Assembly (NCBI GenBank): GCA_035610365.1
Contig: CM069434.1
Location: 103,838,806 to 103,902,805 of the forward strand
Source: Aquatica leii
Lineage: Eukaryota > Arthropoda > Insecta > Coleoptera > Lampyridae
Direction of reading: 5' to 3'
Length of the DNA stretch: 64,000 nucleotides
The translations under genes were made by a program, and so were the position numbers. Positions 9,125 through 19,830 of the stretch are shown here, piece after piece. The stretch's first letter is position 1; every line of letters starts with the position of its first letter. A model generated the notes under the pieces. The model was given only the letters and a program-made list of their open reading frames with translations, was not told the DNA's origin and searched no databases.

Positions 9125-9774
9125 AGCTAAAACAAACAAGTAAACAAGAAACTAACCAAAGCAGTCAATTTTGGCGAAAATCTGTCACCACGTGTCTGAC
9201 ACGACCTCAAAATAACAGTAAGTACCAGCAGTATTACTACCAAGTAATTACACCAATAAGAAAAAAAATTAATCGACGTAGTCCAGTCAATCCAAAAATC
9301 AAAACGAAGGTCCGATTAAAAGAAACGTAAGCAAAGTGCTAATCTACAGTCAAACTGTAGCACTAAAGAAAAATAAAAGTAAAAGTTAATGAAGTAACTC
9401 AGACGTCCAGTCTAGTAGCAATAACTAAGTAAAGAAAGCAAAGTAAAATCGAACCCACGTAAGAGTAAGAAAAGAATCAATAAAGCTAGAAGGATTTATG
9501 ATCGCCCACACTAAATCGATACCAAGTCAACAATATAAACCACCTATTCCTGCTAGTAAACCTATACTAATTAGAGAAAAAAAATCTAAACAGCAGAAAG
9601 AATTATACCGAATGAGAAATTCAAAAAAAAGAATCGAAAAGTCGGGTTGCCAATTTGTTACACACTAAGTCTAGAGAAAGTCAATAGTATAAGTTAATCC
9701 TACGCTAATCACAATTAAAGAAAATAGCTAAAAGCAATGTAGTGAAATGAGAAATTCGAAATGAGATAATCGAG

Positions 9775-9792
9775 GCCCCACGTTGGGCGCCA
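9775..9792 (-). other. tRNA-Lys primer-binding site of the Gypsy element
   Basis: The + strand reads GCCCCACGTTGGGCGCCA, which equals the last 18 nt of insect tRNA-Lys including CCA. Its reverse complement (TGGCGCCC...) is therefore the primer-binding site for an element on the - strand. It lies 4 bp from the inner LTR end at 9797. It fixes the orientation and the 5' LTR position of the element that carries the gag/integrase ORF. Confidence 0.8.
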
Positions 9793-9796
9793 AATT

Positions 9797-10920
9797 TGTT
9801 ACAAGTTTTTGGTATTACGAACCTTGCACGGCCAAACTCTCAATAGTCGGAGAGGGGGTAGGTTCAAAAAAAAAAATATATATGTATAAAAGATGTTTCA
9901 GGGCGCCAGAGCCTATCCCAAAGTCATACTTCTGTCTGCTCACAACAGAATGGTGTAGAACTTGTAACAATTCGAAGATACGTAATCCTTCTACTCAGCT
10001 GTTCGAGTAGCCCAAACTGATTCGTAGGAAAAAAAAAATAAGCACACAAAACCAAGAATTAACAACTTTAATCGCCCTCAGTCTATCAATAACAGTTATC
10101 ACAGTTGGAATTGTATTAAGTAACAGTCATTACACCCCACAGTTGGAGTTATTAAAGACTAGAAAAATTTACATTAAATAATTATAACGGTATTAACGTT
10201 TGAGTTCGGAATAGTCAATTTAGAGAATTATAGAAACAAGAAAAATTAAAATCTCGATGCCTACAGCATCGGCAACCCTCCACACACAATTATAAACAAC
10301 CGAGGTATATATTTTTCTACTACATACAATATGCGAAACATTTAATTCATTGAAGTTAAATACCCTAATGGTAGCTACGCGTTATACTTAGTTACTAACG
10401 TTAAATTGAAATCCCACAGTTCGTGAGTAATTGTACGTGACCACGATATGTAAAGTAAATTCAAAGCACTCACCGAACTCCAGTACCCACTTGCCGGAAG
10501 AAAAACGTTTTTCTTCTTCAGTGGCCTGCAATAAAAGATTAATACGAATCGTGTCACAATCCCCAACTCACAAAGCTAAAACAATTTTATATTAAATAAT
10601 TCATGAAATATATCTCAAAAGTAAACAAAACGTGCATCGATTACTGTATGTAGTGAGAATCGAAAATAGGTGGTTATTAATATGATTAACGTCGTGTCAT
10701 CCACGTGTAGTATAAGTTGGCCCAGAACGCCTCTGAAGACCCCAATTGCGCGGCTGGAAACCGCCTTCTGTTAGCGCTCGAGTCCGGCAACGTGATGCCT
10801 TAGTTAATAATAGTTACGATATCCATTTATCGAGAATCTAACAGTTAGAACAGGAAGGTACGCAAAACGGCTGTCAAAAGGAAAACGAATTACAAACGAG
10901 TTTATATTAAAAGATGGCTT
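9797..10920 (-). mobile_element. 5' LTR of the - strand Gypsy element (outer end uncertain)
   Basis: On the + strand the LTR begins TGTTACAAG at 9797, directly beside the tRNA-Lys PBS, which corresponds to the LTR 3' end ...GTAACA on the element's strand. I could not fix the outer end: there is no second copy in the window to compare, so 10920 is a rough limit. Between 9140 and 9774 is the untranslated leader upstream of gag, which holds no other ORF. Confidence 0.45.
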
Positions 10921-11328
10921 TAGCTTACCCCGTAACGTCTTAACGAAACTAGGAAATTAAATAATTATAAATGGTTTTCCATTATTTCCCCGATGGTAAC
11001 GGATATATTAATCTTTACTAGTTACAGGCCATTTACATATTCCACATGTCACGACTTTCTACCAAATGACATCTAATGCGCAAAGGATAGTTAGCGCGTG
11101 TCAAAACTCGAATCTAATTTCACGTCGAAAACCCATAGGCGTACCTAATGAAGGTTTCAACCGTAACAACAAAGGCGTACGTAATGAAAATTACCGTAAC
11201 AAAACCCTCTGGTGTTATTGCACTTTTCTATCCGACATTTTATCTGGCATAACATTGATGTTACAATTTTAAATAAAGTTATTTAAATAATAGTTATTTG
11301 TTTCAGTTGTAATTTATAGAAATAATTG
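10921..11328. other. Upstream region of transporter 1
   Basis: No coding sequence is supported. A probable splice acceptor (TTTCAG at about 11301-11306) lies 23 bp before the transporter ATG. Transporter 2 has the same arrangement (TTTTAG followed by a similar leader). This suggests a non-coding first exon further upstream in both genes. Confidence 0.4.
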
Positions 11329-12975
11329 ATGGAACCCAAAACATCAGCATCTAAACTGGAACCAAAAAATTCGGAAACTAAGGCAGCTTTGGCTCAGCTA
11401 ATTGCCATAAACGTCAACAACATTCTTTTGATGTCCAACGGAATGATTGCAGGTTATCCTACAATTTTAATACCAGGTCTGTCAGAAGATACATCAAATA
11501 GAATTGAAATTGCAGAGAATGAAATATCATGGATAGGTTTGTATTGTACCTAAAACATAATTGTCGGCTAATGTTTTTTTAGGATCTATTAGTTTTGCAA
11601 CAGCTCTGATAGGTTGTTTTTTATCAGGCACGATTACAAATCCTATAGGAAGGAGTAGATCAATTCATATCGCATCACCTTTTGTGTTCGGATCTTGGTT
11701 AATATTTAATTTTGCAAGTCAAGTTTGGCATCTTTATCTTGCTTTGTGCTTATGCGGATTTTTCAGTTCAGTTATAGAAGCACCAGTAAATATTTACAAA
11801 GTGTACTGATATGATATAAATTTAACTGTTTTTAGATTATTTCGTATAAAGCCGAAGTCAGTCAACCTCATCTAAGAGGAATGCTTTCAGCAACTAGTAC
11901 ATTATTTGTTATTTTTGGAGTACTTTTAGAATTTATATTAGGAACTTTCTTTCATTGGAAAACTGTGGCTTTAATTTCTAGCGCGTTTCCGTTTATAGCT
12001 TTTGCGTTACTATTTTTTATACCGGAAAGTCCCCACTGGCTGTTAATGAATGCCAAAATACACCAAGCACGACGTAGTTTAGCTTGGTTACGAGGTTGGA
12101 CAACCGTGGATCATATTGAAAAAGAATATGAAAAAATGTTGAGTGATTGCAAAGAATTTGATAATACAACTGTCTTTAATCACAAACCTAAATGGTCCCA
12201 GATTATTTTAAATTACACAAAAAAAAGTTTTGTATGGCCACTTGCGTTAGTATCGTTTATATACTTGTTAGCTAACGTTACTGGTTTGGTTACTTTACAA
12301 ACTTACGCGGTAAACATTTTTGGAACTTTACAAGCACCAATGGATAAATATTACGCGACAGTAATTTTAGGTATAGTTCAAGTATTTGGTTGCTTTGTAA
12401 GTTTATTTTTTGTGCGTTATTTTGGTAAACGAGTAACGGCATTTGTGAGCGTGTTAGGTGTTGCATTGTGCAATGTAATTGTTGGCATTTACGCCTACGT
12501 GATTGATGTAAAGTATTTGCAATTTACAAATGAAACGAGCGAAGTCCACTTTAGTTCAAATACTTGGTTGCCGTTATGTGTTTTGATATCAATGGCGTTT
12601 ATTGGACATGTAGGTTTACGAGCAATACCTTGGATCTTAGTAGGAGAAGTTTTTTCTCATAAAACTAGAGCAGTCGGTTGTGGCATAGGCAGTGCTGTTT
12701 ATTCTTTATTAGCTTTTTTTGCCAATAAAACTTTTTTATCAATGACTTTAGTTATGGAAATCTCCGGAAACTGTTTGTTTTACGCAGGTGTGTGTATCTT
12801 AGGTTTCATAATTATGTATTTGTTTCTACCGGAAACTGAAGGAAAAGATTTACAAGAGGTTATTGACCATTTTGCTAATATATCTAAATTGGATAACAAG
12901 GTTGGAAAACGTATTCTAGATCCATCTAAATCTACAAAAGAAAGTTTAATAGTAGAAACTAATGTTGACAGCTAA
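11329..12975 (+). CDS. MFS sugar transporter (Tret1/facilitated glucose transporter-like), copy 1
   Basis: Three coding exons: 11329-11536, 11583-11785 and 11836-12975, joined by a 46-bp phase-1 intron and a 50-bp phase-0 intron with GT/AG ends. The result is 516 codons, normal for the family. Visible sugar-porter motifs are NPIGRSRS after TM2, PESPHWLL at the end of the N half followed by RRSLAWLRG, PWILVGEVF in TM10, and LPETEGKDLQEV after TM12. About 12 hydrophobic segments are present. The family moves hexoses or trehalose down a gradient across the plasma membrane; the substrate is not readable from sequence. A polyadenylation signal follows at 13002. It looks intact and is the best host gene in the window. 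Its paralogue lies 36 kb downstream on the same strand. Confidence 0.9.
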
Positions 12976-13001
12976 CGGTTTAACTATAGTTGAGTTTTGT
13001 A

Positions 13002-13007
13002 AATAAA
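13002..13007 (+). terminator. Polyadenylation signal of transporter 1
   Basis: AATAAA 27 bp after the stop codon, followed by a T-rich stretch. Confidence 0.55.
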
Positions 13008-13009
13008 TA

Positions 13010-13900
13010 TATTGTTTCAACTAATTATTGTAATTTTGTGCTATATTTATTTATTTTTGTGAATTAAAATACCATACTTGTATTTCTCTTGATTTAAAAA
13101 ATTTATAAGGTTTAGATGATTTACTTATACTGCTTTTGCTAGACATACACTCTTAGCACACGAAAAATGTAAGTTTTTACAAAAGATTCTGCTAGGTATA
13201 ATTTTGAGAGAGACCGACCACTAGTAGAGACCGTTCAGCAATACCAGTTTACCACTTATGGCCCTTGCACACACAACCATTTGTCGTCGCTTCTCGTGAC
13301 GACCACACGTGGTTATACACGACAACCAGTGGTTGATACAGATGGTCGCATCGAGCTTAACCCAAAAATTAAAAAAAAAAATTTTTACTCGTTGGAAACC
13401 AAAGTAAGCGTTGGTAAGACAATTGAGTGCGCTGTCATGACGACCAATTCTAACAATGTCTTCCGCTTCGATTGACTTGTCACGAGTTGTCAATTTCTCA
13501 ATTTGAAGTTGCGTCTATAATAATTATATAATTTCCAACTATTGTTACTTGGGAAAGTTAATCAAAAGTGAAAAAGAGTGAGTGCTCATCAACAGCAATT
13601 CATGGAGAACATAGATCAAGGTATGTACTTTGAAATATTTGGTTTTGTATGCTTCTGGCTCATTTGTATTTTTTTCTGCATGTTCTATAGATTGCTATTC
13701 CAAAATCATGCAAACTTTTCAGTTACCAAACTTCACGGAAGGTTAAGAAAAACATGTCATATCATTTCGTAGTTGTAGCTTTTTATTACTACCTAATAAA
13801 TAAACATTAATATAAAGTAGAGTTCATTTGCTTCTAATCGCGATTTATCTTATTATATTTTTTGCAGAGCGAGTCAAATCGATGAAAAATGTTGATCTAT
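13010..13900. other. AT-rich spacer with no supported gene
   Basis: It contains short open frames (for example 13578-13772, hydrophobic) that show no family resemblance. At 13255-13345 there is a cluster of short inverted motifs (GTCGTC, ACCACACGTGGT, ACCAGTGGTTG) that could be a transposon end, but I could not define an element. Confidence 0.3.
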
Positions 13901-13907
13901 TGGATGT

Positions 13908-15271
13908 ATGGTGTCAGAGCAAAAAAACAAACAAAACTTTAGCCGTGAGGAGAAAATGTATTTTCTCCTAGCGCTGGATGAATGTCCTGACAATTTTTGT
14001 AAAGAACTGATGATAACTAGCCGGCTGTTCCGTCTTAACCTGAATAATAAATGGACAGAGGTTAGTCAAAGCAGAAAAAGACTTCTGGAACGTCACGATG
14101 CTTGACTGCAGCACGTGGAAGACCCATGAAGCCTTTCAATGAAGGTTCACTCAAGACGAAAAAAAGGCGGTTAGCAGAACTCGCAGCTAGCAGGACATTT
14201 GATGAGCTGCAATTCGCCGCCGAAATGACTCGTGGTACAACAGAGATCAAAACTGAAACTTCTTCACTAATTCTGTCTCAAGCTCTAGCTCTGTGTTTAG
14301 ATCTAGATTTGTCGGAAAATAAATACAAAGTGTTAAGGTCTGTAGTAAATGCTATTCGCCCAAACTGCTTTCCAAGTCTCTATAAATTGAAACAAATCAA
14401 AAATGCCTTTTTACTGAAACCTCAGCTGATGTGAGCGTGCAGGAACTTCTTCACCTGACTGCTCAGAGCATAATTAATCTTTGCAATTTAGAAAATGGCA
14501 GTAATCGACTCTAAGTGATGTGTAAATAGGGCTTTGACGGTAGCTCTGGTCACAGCCAATACAAACAAACATTTACAGATGTTTCCAGAACTGATGAGTA
14601 TCTGTTTTTGGTAGCATTAGTACCTTTAAAATTGGTTAACCTGGACACCGGAGAAAACGCGTAGGTGAATGCAAGTCCATTATTGACACTTTACTGCAGG
14701 CCTATAAAATTTATGTTTTAAAAATAAAATGCAGAATTAGTGCGCGAGGAGGAGAGGTTGATGACGGAGAACATCAGTCAATTGCAAAACAGTAATTTCA
14801 CAATGGAGAGCGGCCAAGAATGTCATGTCAGCTACGAGCTCCTTTTTACAATGATGAATGGCAGTGTGAGCAACGTTGTATTTGATACAAATGCCGCTTC
14901 CAAATGTATGTGGTCTTAGTCCAATGGATATAAACACAAAGAAAGTGTTGACTTAGGTACCTCATGCAGAAAACTATCGTTTTGGTTTCTCCACTCTACA
15001 TTATTGGATTAGGTTTTTCGAATGACTTTTGCATATAGCCTATAGGTTACACATCAAATCCTGCCAAGTAAAAGGTAAAAAAATTAAAGAAATCATAAAC
15101 ATAAATAAGAAAAGAATTCAAGTTGACTTCAAATCGAAAATGGGTCTCTTAGTGGATAAGCCCAAGTCAGAATATGACTCGACTAATAATGATAACACTG
15201 CAAGAAGATTCTTCTCAAATCCGGGTTTGCCACTTATAAAGCCACGCTTCACCGGTACAAATTGGCAGTGA
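13908..15271 (+). pseudogene. Degenerate copy of an unnamed repetitive protein family (GFDGSSGHS / NTARRFF type)
   Basis: Across three frames the + strand keeps pieces of one protein in order: KKRRLAELAASRTFDELQFA and LSENKYKVLRS (14102-14434), then after a frameshift SVQELLHLTAQS (to about 14514), then GFDGSSGHSQYKQ (about 14532-14570), then FDTNAASKCM (about 14881-14910), and finally NNDNTARRFFSNP (about 15190-15230). I remember proteins with these signatures as high-copy, uncharacterised and transposon-like in insects and other animals, but I know no function. Many stops and frameshifts make this copy dead. The recognisable sequence stops near 15240, just before the R1-like LINE, which may have inserted there. 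Confidence 0.5.
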
Positions 15272-15299
15272 AGACAGCGAAATATAGCTTATAGCAAAG

Positions 15300-17685
15300 T
15301 TTCGTGAAAAAAAAGCTTGGTGACGAGTCCTTGGGGGTTAGTTTACAGGTTATCCTTCCGGAACTTTTTGTCGATCCAACCGTGCTCCAATGTTAAAGAC
15401 GGCGACAGATACACTATATTAGAATTAGACACGATCAAAGTTATAGTTTCCACATTATTCCCGGACGACGATCCCTCGACGGACAATGCCCATCTTGCTC
15501 AAATAAGATCCCGATCTCTTTTGCAATGTAATTCCTGACAGAACTGGGTGATCACTAGCGATGATTTAGCCGCGGTGGCTAGCAAAATTTCTAAGAATAA
15601 AGCTCCTGGACTTGACGGAATACACTGTAATGTTTTGCAAACGGTTGTCTTAGATTCTTTCTCATCAACGATCGTTGACCTGTTCAACTCTTGCATAAAA
15701 ATTGGTTATTTTCCTACCAGCTGGAAAGCTGGTAAGCTAATCACTATTCTCAAGCCCGGAAAGAAGGATCTTGCCAACTCGAACTCGTATCGCCCGATAA
15801 CTTTCTTATCGGAACTAGGCAAACTTTTTGAAAGGACACTTCTGAAAAAGATAGACGACGACATTTTGCCAAACATTTTATTCCATCCTAGTCAATATGG
15901 CTTCGTTCCTGGCAAAACGAAGACTGATGCCGCTCGTCGATTAATGACTATTGTACAATTGAACGTTTCCAAGTATAGACTAGCAATTTTTATAGACATT
16001 TCTGGAGCGTTTAATAACGTATGGTGGCCTACTACAATCGAAGCTCTCGTCGTTAAGAAAGTACTTGCTGGCGCTATGCGCGTCATTTGTAGTTATTTGT
16101 CGAATAGATCGATAACATACTCTGGGAACGTTTCACGTTCAACTTTCACCAAACGACTGACGAAGGGCTGTCCACAAGACTCGGTTTTTGGGCCGACCTT
16201 ATGGAACTTGGTGGTAAATGATGTCTTAGACAAGAACTTACCAGCAGACTGCAACATCTTTGTTTATGCGGATGACATAACCGTCACAGTTTCCGCTAAT
16301 TCCAGACGAGACTTGGAGGCAAAATCCATCACGTTCCTAAATATTGTGACTAGCTGGGTTGGCAGCAATAAACTAAGTATTTCTGCAGACAAGACTACGT
16401 ACATGGTTTTTGACTGTACACTAAAACGAGATCCTTCACTGCGCCTCCACGATACTTCTGTCCGTAGGGTCTGCGAATTCATGTACCTCGGACTTCTGCT
16501 TGGCGACAAACTGAGTTTTGTAAAACATTGCATTTTCGTGGTTGACAAGTGTAAGAGCGTCTTGCACTTATTCTACAAATACTCACGTTTGAAATAGAAC
16601 CTTTACAAAAAACATCTTGCAAATATCTTCGACAATGCGGTCATTCCCATGCTCACTTATGGCTTAGACATCTGGTACCATAGACTTCGACATTCCCACG
16701 TGGTCAGGAAACTGACTTCGCTCCAATCCTTATCTTCGGGGCTTATTGCACCGTTCCTATAGATACCCTTTGTGTTATATCTAAGCATCTTCCCCTGCAT
16801 TTCCGTTTGCAGGAAATTTACTGCACCAAAGATCATCGCAAAGCTGGCTCCTGCAACTTCCTTTACCAGCACGTTCCAATCAACGATTTTTCGTCCTTTT
16901 TAGCGGCCAAGCATCACTTAAAGGTCTTGATCTTAGGTGAATGGCAGTGGCCGTGGGACACTTCCCATAAAGGGAGTAATTCTTATTCTCTTATTCCGGA
17001 TATCTTTGCCTGGGTCAAAATGCCCCACGTCCCTGGACGAGAGGCCGTCAAAATTCTGTCTTTACATAGCCGATTTCGTTGCCATCTAAAACGCATCAGC
17101 GTTTTGGATGATGACAGGTGTCCGTCGTGTGGCGTTCCTGACACTCAGGCGCATCGGCCTGCTATCCTGCTAGCCTACAACAGAACGATATTTATTTTCT
17201 AACGTTTTCCATGGTTTAGTTTATTTTTTTATAAGTACGCTACGGCAAAGTAGGTATTTAGTTTTTAAATTATTAACAGCATGAAATTTATTTTAGTCAT
17301 TTATATCATTATATTCTTATTTAAATAACCTTTTAGTTTCTTTTTCGCCGTAGTTACTTAACTAACTCTGCCTCTCTTTGTTCCTTCACAATTGCCAAAG
17401 TCTTTTCTTACCTACTTGGCTTTATGCTTTAAAAGCGAGGATAAGCCGTAGGGCAGGTGCTTCGCTAAACCGCGTACTTTTAAAGCACATTTCAATACCT
17501 AGCCCATTCTACTAAGTCTAACTGGACGTTCCTTTGAAAAATGAAACATTTCCTATTCTTACCTATCCTTTTGTGGCGAACTTGTACCAAGCAAGTTCGG
17601 GTGGTTTGGTAGGTCCACATCCTCCTCCTCCTCTCCTAGCACTGGGTTCTACATGTTGTATGTAATGATTGATTGATTGTTTAGA
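15300..17685 (+). mobile_element. R1-clade-like non-LTR retrotransposon (LINE), 5' truncated and decayed
   Basis: The element keeps the reverse transcriptase and C-terminal zinc region of a LINE ORF2, a long 3' untranslated part, and a tail of GATT repeats (ATGATTGATTGATTG, about 17666-17680), as many R1/Jockey-type elements have. The N-terminal endonuclease is missing. It separates the remains of two other repeat-family proteins. Three or more stops or frameshifts make it inactive. Confidence 0.65.
15317..17202 (+). pseudogene. LINE reverse transcriptase (ORF2) remnant
   Basis: The frame 15317-16597 has one in-frame TGA (15536-15538). It holds the LINE RT landmarks in order: KNKAPGLDGI (finger region), SYRPITFLSELGKLFERTLL, IDISGAFNNVWW with the first catalytic Asp (motif A), KGCPQDSVFGPTLWNLVVND (motif B), and VYADDITVTV with the YADD active site at about 16264-16293. 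Another stop at 16595-16597 is followed in frame by NIFDNAVIPMLTYGLDIWYH. The last part (16807-17202) is in another frame and contains the C-terminal CPSCGVPDT zinc-like motif. The FIDISGAFNNVWW wording is closest to the R1 clade in my memory. The YADD is intact but the gene as a whole is not. Confidence 0.7.
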
Positions 17686-17850
17686 AAGTAAACAATTTAT
17701 AGTAAAAATATCGAAATGATTCCTATTATAAACAAAAACATAAACATATTTACTTCAAAAATATAAATATATATATTTATTTTTATCTTTTATTATTTCA
17801 GGTTGGTATCGAGGTGAAAAACAAATTATAAAATTAGCAATAACAAGAAT

Positions 17851-18300
17851 TTGACGAGAGCCAATAGACAAAACGTAAAAGCAAAACCCATCAAATATCC
17901 TGACCTTGCTCCATCTTCTGCTCTAATCTTACATATTCTACAACTGCCAGTACTTGAATCTTATAAAAAACTGTCTCAACCAAATTCATCTGTGAGTTCA
18001 AATAAAAATATTGAATATGAAGAATTTGTAATGCCACAGGTTCCACCAAAACCCATTTTTTTTACCTCAAAATACTTTAATTACTTCAAATTTGAATAAG
18101 GTATTAAGGCAGAAGTTTTAGGTTCTTAGATGAAGCTACGTTTTTCATCAAAGAAGGTCGACTTTGTTATTGTAACCATATAGGAGGTCCGTTTGGAGGA
18201 ATTGGGATCTCTTGTGTTACCAATAAATGGCGTTTATTTATTCGACGAAAAACTCAGTCCGTTTATTATACAATGAAAATAAATTTCTATCTTTTAGTCT
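17851..18300 (+). pseudogene. Degenerate copy of a second repetitive protein family (KAEVLGS / WRLFI type)
   Basis: The open part 17851-18099 reads KYPDLAPSSA early and VPPKPIFFT late. After a stop the next frames read KAEVLGS (about 18108-18128), then FFIKEGRLCYCNHIGG (about 18150-18196) and NKWRLFI (about 18222-18242). These short motifs match, in the same order, a family of high-copy uncharacterised insect proteins I recall only by these motifs. No function is known to me. It has several frame breaks and is certainly a relic. The family could be retroelement-derived. Confidence 0.4.
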
Positions 18301-18402
18301 CTCAGTCTGTACATCTAAAAAAAACTATAAAAGAGTAAAACATTTAGTATCAAGAGTATAAGTGACAGTTCATTTTATAGTAAAAGTTGATAAAAATCAT
18401 AT

Positions 18403-19144
18403 ACAGGGTGTCTCTAAAAGGTCTGTACAAAATCCTACCACATATTCCTGAGGTCGAAATAAACCGATTTAAGCAAACTTACCTTATTCCAAAATTGCTT
18501 TGTTTCCTAGATACAGGGTGGTAAAGTTTAAAAATAAAAATCGTTTTCTGGCAAGCTTATCCAATAACAGTTAATATGCTAATAGCAAAAATTCTTGGAA
18601 TACAAAAAATGCTTAAATAAGTTAAAACTGAGCACTACTAATTCACTAACCAAATTTCATTCTCAAATATACCTTTTTTTTATTCAGAATAATTTGAATA
18701 TTCCGGCACGGCATCCAACATTATAAACTGAATATCTTGAAAGCGGCTTACTTTAGCAGATTTTCACAAGAGAACCTTTTTGCTTAAAAATGTTCATAAA
18801 AGTATTATTATTTCAAAAAAAAATTAAAAACTTACTGAGAAAAGAATTATAGCCATTTCAAGCCATAAGAAATGCATTGTAGAGCGCCCTCTACAGGCCA
18901 CAGTAAAATGGTATTCAAATTCAGATTTCGCATCCCAAAAAACCTCCGGACATAAATTTTTGAAGTAATTCGTTGAAAAATGTTCATACATTTAAAAATA
19001 AACGATTTTTATTTTTAAACTTTACCACCCTGTATCTAGGAAACAAAGCAATTTTGGAATAAGGTAAGTTTGCTTAAATCGGCTTATTTCAACCTCAGGA
19101 ATATGTGGTAGGATTTTGTACAGACCTTTTAGAGACACCCAGTA
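18403..19144. mobile_element. Fold-back element with about 142-bp inverted repeats
   Basis: The left arm (18403-18546) starts ACAGGGTGTCTCT. The right arm (19000-19144) is its reverse complement with only two internal differences plus a mismatch at the outer tip. The arms enclose about 450 bp of AT-rich sequence without an ORF. The near identity of the arms suggests recent origin or gene conversion. No target duplication is clear because the right tip has diverged. The superfamily is unknown. Confidence 0.75.
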
Positions 19145-19187
19145 TAAGTATCTTTGTTTCGATTTATCGATAAATGAAAATTTAATC

Positions 19188-19209
19188 TATATATATATAT
19201 ATATATATA
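19188..19209. repeat. AT dinucleotide microsatellite
   Basis: About 11 uninterrupted AT units directly after the fold-back element. Confidence 0.9.
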
Positions 19210-19573
19210 ATATTACATTTATTATATTATATTTAAATTGTGCAATTCTTTCTCTGTGACAGCTGTTCAAGATTAGTAATCCGCATTCTTCTACGCCCGA
19301 GGACGGCCTACAAATTTAAGAGTTAATTTTCAAAAAACAAAAAAGTTTTTATTGAAAAAGTGGTCAAACTATCACGGGTTTACCTTAATAGAGTTTACTT
19401 TCCAACCCATCGCACACACCGCTTTCAGGTATTGAACGTTGCTGTTGTAAAACCTTTTATTTTATATTATGATGATGGAGCAAGAAAATGGCTTCAAACA
19501 AATATTGAGCATATTTTAAACTAAAATTACTACAACCATGTAAAGTACTTTTAGCAGCAGGAAATCATCAGCA

Positions 19574-19830
19574 GAGGCGCTGGTATAGTCAGCCGAGCGC
19601 TTGAAGCTCGTTTACTACGCTGACGGAACAGGAGTTTAAATTCCGGTAATGTTCAAAATTTATTACATCTTAGTAGGTTCTCCTTTGGCAAGTCTGACAA
19701 ATTTGCAAGATGTGCTTATGCCATAACATCTCTCTCACATTTCGCCGTTTGGATTCGGCATTAAACTATAGGTCTCGTGCGTTTGTAGAAATACAAATGC
19801 ATGCGAGAGAAATAATGGGAGAACTGCAAA
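19574..19830 (+). mobile_element. Probable tRNA-derived SINE
   Basis: The head carries a Pol III A-box-like stretch (TGGTATAGTCAGCCGAGCG, 19581-19599) and a B-box-like stretch (AGTTTAAATTCC, 19633-19644) at the spacing of a tRNA gene. The body then contains GGATTCGGCATTAAACTATA GG, a block I recall from insect SINEs (19751-19772). The two boxes deviate from consensus, so this copy is old. The 3' end is unclear and set at the end of the similarity I could follow. The stretches 19210-19573 and 19831-22163 hold nothing else I can support. Confidence 0.5.

Noticed and set aside
13221..13493. Overlapping open frames on both strands
   Set aside because: No family resemblance, and composition is that of random low-complexity DNA.
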